From NCBI GenBank assembly GCA_030374805.1, contig JARGSG010000184.1:1-64000 (forward strand): a stretch of 64,000 bases of DNA, written 5' to 3'. The notes beneath the pieces were generated by a model. That model was not told where the DNA came from. It saw nothing but the letters and a program-made list of their open reading frames with translations, and searched no databases. Source of the DNA: Gracilaria gracilis (lineage: Eukaryota; Rhodophyta; Florideophyceae; Gracilariales; Gracilariaceae). The translations under genes and the position numbers were made by a program. The stretch's first letter is position 1. Each line of letters begins with the position of its first letter. Positions 30,222 through 39,200 of this stretch are shown here, in pieces.

Positions 30222-31337
30222 TCATTCTTGCTCAGCTTTCTTCTTCACAATGACTTCCCAGTTCGACAGCATAGCTGCAAAGACGATGACGGCAGCACCA
30301 GCAATACCCTGAGTACCAATGTGCTCCCCAAGCCAAACACTCGCAAACAACGCGCCATAAACAGGGTCTAAAGCAAACACAACAGCAGCACGTTCCGCAC
30401 TAATATGTCTTTGCGCCACAGTTTGGAGGTAGTTACTCAACGCTGTGGTGACGATTCCAAGGTAAAGAATGGCGCCCAGCTCGGCACCATTGTTGGGGAT
30501 AAGCTGTGAAGGAGGAGACGCCAAACACCACAAGCCGCATAGCGCTGACACGCCAACAAGTGCAACAGAATTGACAGACGCAGCCCGTAGTTGCGCGGCC
30601 TTTTCCAGACGCAAGATGAACATAGCACTTGCTACAGCTGCGGCAACGCTGCCCAGGTCACCTACGTTCGGGGGAGTACCGTCCCATGTCAACAAGAGCG
30701 TGCCCGTCAGCGCCATAGCAGCGCTCGCCCACGTTAGAGCGGAGATGCTCCTCCCGTACAGAAAGCGGCCGAGAATCGGAACAAACTTGACGTTGAGATA
30801 CAGCAGAAAGCCAGAACGCGAGGCAGAAGTTGTAAGAAGACTCTGTGCCTGTAATGCATACCCAAGAAACAAATACAACGAAAGTTCCAGCCCCGTTTTG
30901 TACACATTTCTATTCGCCGAAGTTGGCGCCGGTAACGAAGGCAGCGCCAGAAGAGACGCGAGTGAAAACCGCAAAAGATTCAATGCTTGCGGTGAAAGTG
31001 CGTCCAGGGTGCTCTTGACGAGCGCGTGTTGAGTTCCCCACAACACAGTGACGAAGTTAAGCACGAATAAGGTGGAAACAGGAGAAAGCTGAAAAGGGGT
31101 GTCTGACTGAGAAATGCGGGTGTCCGACCCTTTTGCGGATACCGGAACTCGAGACCCAGTTCCAGGGCTTTCTGGAGGTCGTAACGCGCAAACCACACAT
31201 CCAAACTGCCCCCCAAAGCCTACGCCCCTCACCGAAGTCGCACAGAGAGCAGAGCCGCGGATGCGCGGGAAAGAAACGCGGAGCGGTTGCGAAAAAGCGA
31301 GCGTGAGGCGTGGTCGCTTAGGGAGATTGGCGTGCAT
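30222..31337 (-). CDS. EamA/DMT-family membrane transporter, probably plastid-targeted
   Basis: 371 residues from the ATG at 31337. The first 80 residues are Arg/Ser/Pro-rich with few acidic residues, like a plastid transit peptide. Then come about ten hydrophobic segments in two EamA repeats. WGTQHALVK marks the start of the first. The second contains NYLQTVAQRHISAERAAVVFALDPVYGALFASVWLGE, whose pattern (proline in helix nine, then LGE) is typical of drug/metabolite transporters. The substrate cannot be read from sequence; plastid relatives move amino acids, nucleobases or are uncharacterised. The open frame extends 14 codons upstream only with non-ATG codons. Confidence 0.85.
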   Translation of the reverse strand: MHANLPKRPRLTLAFSQPLRVSFPRIRGSALCATSVRGVGFGGQFGCVVCALRPPESPGTGSRVPVSAKGSDTRISQSDTPFQLSPVSTLFVLNFVTVLWGTQHALVKSTLDALSPQALNLLRFSLASLLALPSLPAPTSANRNVYKTGLELSLYLFLGYALQAQSLLTTSASRSGFLLYLNVKFVPILGRFLYGRSISALTWASAAMALTGTLLLTWDGTPPNVGDLGSVAAAVASAMFILRLEKAAQLRAASVNSVALVGVSALCGLWCLASPPSQLIPNNGAELGAILYLGIVTTALSNYLQTVAQRHISAERAAVVFALDPVYGALFASVWLGEHIGTQGIAGAAVIVFAAMLSNWEVIVKKKAEQE

Positions 31338-32867
31338 GACGGGTAGCTGGAGCGGAACGGCAAAACTAAAAACGGACACTCATCGAGGCGTGAAGGAATT
31401 CATATCGGACATAGTGGTACGTAGGAGGAGACGTGTGGAGTGGGTGCGGGCAGAAGAAGGGCGGAAAGCATTGCGAAAAGATAGCCGGGGAGAGGCGCCT
31501 GAGGCGGTGCGTGATCGCTGCGAAGGTGGGCAAGGAGCCCAATCAGCAATGGCGCGCTAATCAACGGCTGTGCTGAGCTCGTCGCACGCTTTCTGCCTGC
31601 ATGCCATCAGCACCATTTGCGCGCCGTGACACGTATTTCGAAAAAACGAACCAAAGTTCACTTTTTGGCCCTCTATGTAAACGCTTCTGTACCTTCGTAC
31701 CACCACCAGCGATGTGCATGTGTCGAGTTGGCGCCTCGAACAGCGTTCGTCTGTGCATCTTCACCTGGACAGGCGGCCCAATGTCGCGGTCTACGACATT
31801 GACCCTGTCTCTACATGTATATATATAGATAGATATACTCTGGAAGAATATTGCGAGCAGGTTCTGTGATTGACGAGGTAACTGGGGCCCGCTAATGCTC
31901 GCAACTGCACGGTCTGTACCCAGTATCTACAATTATACGCCTGCCGACAGAAAAGGCGCCGGCAAATATTAAAGAAGATACTGACAATTTCCCACTCCTC
32001 TCCTTTTGGCATCGCAGTTGATAGTTTGAAACGAAGCACGTAGCAGAATCAAACACGTGAGCTTCGCCAACGAATTCAAAATAAACCAAGCTCATAGATA
32101 AGAAGCCTTTGCGATGATCCGGCAGTTACTATTTTACAAAGCAATAGGCTTCGTGAGATACTTGTAAGCGGTAGTCTTCTTAGTGCCTCGGAAAAAGGAG
32201 TAATAAACCACGATTAAGAACATAGACATCAAAGATTTCTGACGCGGCTAGCATCATAGTACCAGTGCACTTGGGGACTGGAAACAAAGGCATAGAAGAA
32301 GGAAACGTCTTAAGAAGATAAAATGAGAGAAAGAGAAACAGGCAACAACAGGTTTGGACAAAAAAAAAGTGAACGGTTTATTCATAAGGGAGAAAAAAGA
32401 GGGCTGGGTGGCGTGGAGGGACCTTTGACCTTAAGCAGGGAAATTTTTACAACGGTAGCACCGGAACTGTTTTCACAACCTGCAGAAGGGTGGGGTACCG
32501 AGAGTCGAGGGGAAGAGAGCCAAGGAGAACGGAGGATGAGGAAGGGCGGCTTTTATACTGATTGCAGACCACTCTCCAGGGAATGAATCCATGGTCCGAA
32601 TTATTTCCAGAGCTTCTCCGGGACGGAGACTGTGTACGTGTCGCACTTGCATTTATTCTAATTGATGAATGCAAGACGTCACGTCCGCAACGACGATGTG
32701 TGGACTTACCATTGCTTGAATCTCGAAGAATTACAGAATCAAAGAATTGAATTAGTATATCCGCAAGCTTGTAATCCTCACTAACAGATGAAGTTATTGG
32801 TTTGGCAACGGCTTTCCAGATATTGTGTGACGGAGCTGTTTTTCGTTCATTAACCCTGAAACGGAAC
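31338..32867. other. Intergenic stretch, no gene seen
   Basis: Short GATA/TATA-rich simple sequence lies near 31817-31836. A purine-rich stretch with poly-A at about 32320-32560 looks like degraded transcript-end or retrotransposon sequence. No frame with a recognisable product. Confidence 0.45.
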
Positions 32868-32875
32868 TCTTTAAG
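32868..32875. repeat. Left 8-bp target site duplication of the hAT-type element
   Basis: TCTTTAAG precedes the CAGGG terminus and is repeated exactly at 33612-33619. Confidence 0.85.
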
Positions 32876-33611
32876 CAGGGCCGTATTTATGACTGACTGA
32901 CTTCCCTACAATTATGAATGACTTTGACTGACTGACTCGTCCTCTTTATATCTAGTCAGTCATTCTAGTCATTGAACGCGATGACTGACTATATACACAG
33001 ATATGAAACAAAAAACGCGCCGTGACACTGTCCAAAGCATACCACAATCGACGGCAAGAAGTCAATACTAGTCAATACTCTGCTTAAAAGTTTAGATGTC
33101 TTTCTAGCAAAGCTGTCGACGACGGCGGCAAGTAAAAAAGCTACATTCCTTGCGAACATCAAAGGCACCGTTTGATCAGGCATCTTTCCTGGCTTCATTC
33201 CTACCATTTTTTTGTCTCACCGATCGTTTCAATGACCAAACAAAAGGCCTCATCACTTCCCTCACTCTTAGGAGAAACGCCAAGCATCAGGTAGACAACA
33301 GCGTTGAAGAGATTACTGCAAACTCCACCCAGTGTCCCAGAGAAAGCACTATTGCGAAAAAGCTTGTCCGTGAGCAAACCAACAAGGCACTGTTTTGCAT
33401 CCGACTGCCTCTGCCTTTTCGTCAAACTGTTCTCAAAGTTGCTCGAGATATATCCAAGAAGAGATGATGCTCCCAATGGTGCCAAATGCGCTACAGTTCT
33501 GGTGATATACCTGATGACTAGATCATGACTAAATCTGACTGACTGCCGTAATAAACTAATGACTAGTGACTTTGGGGTACCCCCATTTAGTCAGTCAGAA
33601 ATACGCCCCTG
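32876..33611. mobile_element. Complete non-autonomous hAT-type element, 736 bp
   Basis: The left end, CAGGGCCGTATTTATGACTGACTGA (read in two parts: CAGGGCCGTATTTATG and ACTGACTGA), matches the reverse complement of the right end (CAGGGGCGTATTTCTG, ACTGACTAA) at 22 of 25 positions. An identical 8-bp TCTTTAAG flanks both sides. Terminal CAGGG plus 8-bp duplications are the signature of hAT transposons. Many TGACTGACT/AGTCAGTCA motifs cluster in the outer 130 bp of each side and are probable transposase-binding sites. No transposase frame is present. The interior has two adjoining minus-strand open stretches (33201-33485 and 32989-33207) of unknown origin. The exact target duplication implies a fairly recent insertion. 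Confidence 0.88.
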
Positions 33612-33619
33612 TCTTTAAG
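33612..33619. repeat. Right 8-bp target site duplication of the hAT-type element
   Basis: TCTTTAAG follows the CCCCTG terminus, identical to 32868-32875. Confidence 0.85.
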
Positions 33620-34269
33620 TGGAATTACAGGGATGGTTGAAATTGCCTACGGAGCAATGTTCCATACTTATCGTTGGAGTACATATTTGGTTTGTGACAA
33701 AGACAAACAGAGGTGTGAAGAACGTAGCTGGGGCTCTTGGAAATGGGGTTTCCGAAAATGGAGATCACGAGGGCATACCTATGTACTTCAGACAGTACGG
33801 CTATTCGTGCCTGCCTTACGTATCCTGTCCTTGTGCATCTGGGGTGCGTTTGATGTGATAAATTAATCGACTTCATCTCTGACACCAGAGAGTCGCCTTG
33901 CTTCAACTCAGAAGAACAATGATTAACTCATCTCATTAGATCCTAACGAAGTTTCAATCTCCCTAATGGGACATTTGGTGATGGCGAGCGAGAGATTGGC
34001 CACTGGGGGGGGGGGGGGGGGGGGCAGACAAGCAGCTTCTCCGATGTCGGCTATGAAACACAATTTTTTCCCGCGACTTCACGCCCTGAATGAGCTACGA
34101 ATTGTGTCGTTGGGGACCGATACACTGGCACTGGAGCACTACATACTTCCTGATGGGCCGGAACGACGCGAAGCCGGTTCCGTAGGAGACCATTGTGATT
34201 AGGAGGGTGGGGTCATGCGACAGATGGACGTACAGCGTGGAGACCATACGAATGGTAATGAGGTTTCTG
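33620..34269. other. Intergenic stretch with a poly-G run
   Basis: No gene is seen. A 20-nt G run lies at 34005-34024. The plus frame across it (33966-34202) is open by chance. Poly-G of this length is prone to sequencing slippage. Confidence 0.5.
34005..34024. repeat. Poly-G tract, 20 nt
   Basis: Twenty consecutive G. Length may be inexact because homopolymers are error-prone. Confidence 0.85.
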
Positions 34270-34349
34270 GGCGATAAGCTCTGCGGTTAGGAGGGTGAGA
34301 TTCATTTCAAGGTTTCGAAGCGGTATCTATACATGTATAGTGTCTCTGG

Positions 34350-34506
34350 GTTCTGCTCAAGACATGACTGATAAGTCTGATGGAAATGATCAAGTAATGG
34401 CCGCTTAAGATTTTGGTATTCTTCAAGACAGAGGAATATCTTTAGGATAGATCTCCTGTCGTCTCGAAATTAGGGAGGCCAGACCACAATAAAGAAGAAT
34501 AGTGGT
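34350..34506 (+). mobile_element. LINE 3' end, copy 1
   Basis: The end of a decayed coding frame (LMEMIK-stop-WPLKILVFFKTEEYL then a stop at about 34443-34445) is followed by CTCCTGTCGTCTCGAAATTAGGG and CCACAATAAAGAAGAA. The same C-terminal pattern, 3' tail and AATAAA plus GAA-rich end occur at 42830-43080 and, inverted, at 46463-46600. The shared end and truncated 5' sides point to a non-LTR retrotransposon family. Confidence 0.6.
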
Positions 34507-34897
34507 TGAATGAATGAATGACTTTATCTGGTTCAGAGGGGCCTGAATCATGCCAGGCCGTTTCGAAGAGGCGTAAGATATCTATGCGGTTCGTGAGGGT
34601 TATTGCCAGTCCACGGTAGTGGTTCTGTACGATTGCGCGGAAGAGGGCAGAGCGCGCTGTGCTGCGGTAGGTGTGCTTGTTCAACAAGCCTTGTTGGGGT
34701 TCCTGCATGGTAGATACGGTATTTCAAAGCTTGTTTTTTTTTATGTTTCGAGGACAGATTTCAACTGTTTCCCCACTTCAAGGGTTAGGAGTCCTGCGCT
34801 AACCGTGAGAACTTCGTCAGCATGAGGAAGAAGAGCATACTTTCTGTGTTTGCTTCAGAGCTCGTCCTGTGCAAGTTCGCCACAGTCGTCTAAGAAA

Positions 34898-36241
34898 ATG
34901 GACATGCTTACCGCCTATTCTCACAATTCCTCGGATGCAGAAAGCTCGTCAAACACTCCGCCAGCTTCACCAGAGCCATCGAAACGCGTTGTCCCCACCG
35001 GCACAATAGAGACCATCGTGTTCGACGAACGTCAATTTTCCTCTCTAGAACGGTCCTTTGAGCTGCCCGATACTAAAGGAGCCCCCAAGAAGCGACCTAG
35101 ATCTCCGCTTCGAAACCCTGACGATCAATTGAAAGCTACTGACAAAGCGACAATCGTGAAGAAACCGCGTGCTTCCACAAGTCAACCACCTCGCCCGTCC
35201 ACATCGTCCGTGCTAGTTCCAAAATCCGAATTCCATTTATCATCTGCGAATGACTATCAGAATCGTACATGGAATGCGCCACCTTCAACAAGTCGCACGT
35301 TTGCAGATTTGGAACAATATACACCTTACATACCAAAGCGTGTTGTTGCGAGCGAAAACGCACATCCGCGGGGTGCTTCTGTTGTTCACTTCAGCCCTGG
35401 TCACGGTCATCTAGTTTTATCTGCGGGAAATGATGGAAGTGCCAAAGTGTGGCTATCTAACTCGAAAAAACTGGCGAGGAGCTATGTAGGTCATTCGAAA
35501 GCCATCCGGGACGCTGTTTTTAATCATTCTGGATCACACTTTCTCACTGCCGCCTTTGACAAAAGTGTTCTTTTGTGGGATGTTGAATCAGGAAAAGTTC
35601 TTTCCTCTTTCAAGACATCGGGTGCACCACTTTGTGTACGCTTCTGTCCACCCGACCCGTCGCAGTTTCTGGTGGGTTGCGAGGATAAGAAAGTGCTACA
35701 GATTGATGTCCGAGATGCGTCGAATGTAATCCAGACTTACGACGAGCACATGGGACGTGTCAACTCTATATCGTTCATTGACTCTGGTCGTCGCTTTGTA
35801 ACAAGTGCGGATGATAAGGTTCTCAGAGTGTGGGAGTACGGTGTTCCAGTAGTTATCAAATACATATCGGGTCCTACCGCTCATAGTATGCCGGTAACGT
35901 TAGTTCATCCAAACCAGAAATGGTTGGCCTGCCAAAGCATGGATAACACGATTCGTCTCTTTTCCACGAGCAGAAGGTTCAAGCGTAACGAGAAGAGAAT
36001 ATTTCGTGGTCATCTTGTTGCTGGCTATGCATGCGGTATGAGCACATCACCAGATGGGAGGTACCTCGTCAGCGGCGATAGTCTCGGAAGGTTGTTTTAT
36101 TGGGACTGGAAGACAGCGCGCTTGTTTCGCGCAGTAGATGCACACAAGAAGCCTTGTTGCAGTTCCGTGGATTGGCATCCGACGCAGTCGTCTTTTGTTG
36201 TCTCATGTGGGTGGGACGGCAATATCATGTTCTGGGACTGA
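34898..36241 (+). CDS. CDC40: Pre-mRNA splicing factor PRP17/CDC40 (WD40 protein)
   Basis: The ATG at 34898 gives 447 residues; the open frame begins slightly upstream at a non-ATG codon. The N-terminal 140 residues are Ser/Pro-rich with a KKRPRSP basic patch. The C-terminal 300 residues form seven WD40 repeats. Diagnostic PRP17 stretches include VFNHSGSHFLTAAFDKSVLLWD, SISFIDSGRRFVTSADDKVLRVWEYG and the closing SCGWDGNIMFWD (split here for length). PRP17 acts in the second catalytic step of splicing in the nucleus. Its presence in an intron-poor genome agrees with the few GT-AG introns seen here. It converges on RPA1 with a gap of 49 bp. Confidence 0.93.
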   Translation: MDMLTAYSHNSSDAESSSNTPPASPEPSKRVVPTGTIETIVFDERQFSSLERSFELPDTKGAPKKRPRSPLRNPDDQLKATDKATIVKKPRASTSQPPRPSTSSVLVPKSEFHLSSANDYQNRTWNAPPSTSRTFADLEQYTPYIPKRVVASENAHPRGASVVHFSPGHGHLVLSAGNDGSAKVWLSNSKKLARSYVGHSKAIRDAVFNHSGSHFLTAAFDKSVLLWDVESGKVLSSFKTSGAPLCVRFCPPDPSQFLVGCEDKKVLQIDVRDASNVIQTYDEHMGRVNSISFIDSGRRFVTSADDKVLRVWEYGVPVVIKYISGPTAHSMPVTLVHPNQKWLACQSMDNTIRLFSTSRRFKRNEKRIFRGHLVAGYACGMSTSPDGRYLVSGDSLGRLFYWDWKTARLFRAVDAHKKPCCSSVDWHPTQSSFVVSCGWDGNIMFWD

Positions 36242-36290
36242 TACTGGCATCATATGGCCTGTACGACGCCTGTTCAAGTTAAGCGGACTG

Positions 36291-39200
36291 TTAGTTTACT
36301 TTGTGAAGCAATTGAAACCCTCCAGTACCACCTTCGTACACTTGGCCAAGGGCAATGGCCGAGCTGGGGTTGGTTGTGAATTCCTCGATACCATTTAACA
36401 CGGCCTCGTTGAGGAACTTCATGCTTGTCTCGAAAGTGACACGCTGGAACAACCCCGACGAGTCTGACATACTTAATCTATTGAATCCTCTATATGCACC
36501 CGCCGCGGTCATATAGTCTGCTATGAGAGAAAGATGTCGAATGTTCACTGGAATACCATATGCATCGAAGACTTTCTTGAATTCTTCAACCAGGGCGGCT
36601 CTCAATGCTTCCACTCCATAAACCTGCAAGATCCCATACATATCGTTTGTTTTCAATCTTCTGAAGTCTACAAGACTAGCCCCAAGCTCGTGCACTTTCA
36701 AGATGTTTGATCCCTCCGTTATCACACAATGTTCGTTGTTCTCAGTGTTTATGAAACACCTCTCTATTCGCCCGACCTCGGAAAGACTCACGCATTTAGC
36801 CCTCTGTTTCATAAGCGCCGAAACGTTCAGCTTACCAAGCAAAGCCATGGGAAACACCCATTGAAACTCGACTGTATTCCTCTCAGAGGTCGTGATGGAA
36901 GAGTTTACGTAGCCCACCGAACCAAAATCTGCTAGGTCTTCATCGTCGGATAGAACCGCCTTCGGCTTACGAGCCTTTCTTTTCGCCTTCTTTACTGATT
37001 TCTTGGGCTTTCGTGAAAGGGAAACGTTTTTGTCATCTCCGTGCTCCATAGACTCTTGCCTTTGTTTGTTTGCCTCGTCTTGCTCGTCGTTGTTCGAGCT
37101 TGAGTTACCCTCATCGGAAGAGGACGCAAGAGCATTTTCTTCTGCTTCTGCCTGAATAAGATCCTCTTCTTTTGCTTGCTCAAGGCTGGCAGCGTCATCG
37201 TTAGCATCCACATCCGAATCCTTGTCAGTATCATTAGAGGCGCTTCTTCCATCCCTAGTTCTAGGTTTCTGCGCACTCTTGAGATAGAACCCTACAGCTG
37301 TTCTTATACCTATCCCTTTTCGTCCTGAAATCTTTTGCACCTCTTTTTCAAAGGCGTCGTGCAAATCTGGTACGTACTTCGTCACTACGGTTTCCATAAT
37401 TCTCTCAAAGCCAAACCCAATTTGCTCCTTGTAAAGGGTCTCCGGTGGAAACTTCATCTTCAGAGCTACCGTTCTCAAAGCCCATCGCGTAACTCCAGGC
37501 GAAAAGTCGATGGATTTATCATGCACCTCAATCTGCAGTAGTAAATCGCTAAGCCTCACCAAACGGAGCTTCTTGCTCAGTTCCTCACAAATGTGTTTTG
37601 GGTTTTGGCCAGTTACAGGCAGTGTCATACTTGGTGTCTTTGGATATTTAGCAGCTGTCATTAGCAGCTCGCGCAAACGAGGTATACCAAGAGTAACATG
37701 AGCTGAACTTGACCCTGCGTGATGAAACGTATTCAAGGTCATCTGAGTTGAAGGTTCTCCAACTCCTTGCGCCGCAAGCACGCCGACAGCCTCACCGGCT
37801 TCAACTGCCCCCTGCTGATACCTCTTCTCCAGGAACTTCCGAACTGCACCATGTTGCGTTCCGAATTTTTGTTCCGCTCGTTTAATCGATGAAGAATACA
37901 TCTGAGACACCGCTCCGGGTCCACTGCGCTCCGCAAGTGGAATGCTTTCCAAAGCGGGATTCTTTCTGTTTGCTTCGCTATGGAGCCTGGCAGTATGGTC
38001 CACGGTTGAATTCAAACTTCTACGTGTGTCGGTCGATCCCAGAATCTTGATGTTAGATACCTGCCAATCAACCTTCTTTGTGAGCCACAGCGACTTTGAG
38101 GGATCAATTCCGTCATCTCCATAGATGAATTGCAAGACGGACCTATCGCTGTCTCTTACAGTTCCGTCATAATGCATTCGTACACCTTCAAGATGCTTTA
38201 TTAGACATCTTTGCAGGTATCCAGAGTTCGCGGTCTTAAGGGAAGTATCGAGGAGCCCTTCTCGGCCAGACATAGCGTGGAAGAAGAATTCCTGAGGACT
38301 GATACCCGTCAAAAATCGACTAGCGATGAATCCTCCCGCCAGTGGTGAGGCGTCATATGGCTCAAAACAAGGTAAAGTAGCCCCACTGCCTCCCATTCTC
38401 GGAACGCGTTTTCCTTCCAAACTAGTTTGACCCAAAAGGCAAGAGATTTGTGCAGCATTGACTGGGGCTCCTTTAGCACCAGTGCTCGTCATTAGTGAAA
38501 ACCCATTCCAAGGAAAGGGTTTCGACAGCGCCACAGGAACGCAAGCTTTAAAAACATTTGAAGAAACCTGATTCAAGGAAGACTTCATGGCGTTATCGAG
38601 CCTATCCTCAGCTTCTACACCGTCCTTCTGAATCATCTCAGACACAAGCAGTCTCGCCTCTGAACTGGTCATAGCAAGTTTCTCGTTCATTTTCGTGCCT
38701 TGATTCATTGCCTGATAAACTGAATTGGTAGCCTCAATTGCAACCTTGTCTAGCGAGCTTGTCAAAATTCTCAGCCGCTGCATGTCCCCGGTTTTCTTTA
38801 GAACAAGGTCACCAATACCAGTCGTGTGTCCATAGTGTCGAAGGAAATATAAGCATAATCGACTCATAGAGCTAAGGAAATCATCTGACGCGGTACAGCC
38901 GTATGTCTCTTGAACAGCGTGAACAATACCAAAAGTAGAAGCACCCAGGGAACTTTTATCTACAGTACCTTGCAATAATTGTCCACCCCTTACAACGATT
39001 CTTGATTCTTCCTGCCCGACAATATTTGCCTTTGCCTTGGTACTTGACTCGAGATTAAAGCCGGGACGCCCGTTACGAATCACAGAAAGAACAGCGGATA
39101 TGAGTTGCTTTCCAGTCCATAAGGGCCGTGGCTTTAAAATGGCGGGTGGCTGAAGTTCGTATGTTTTACCATGCATTTCAGGCCGCAACATGATCCTTTC

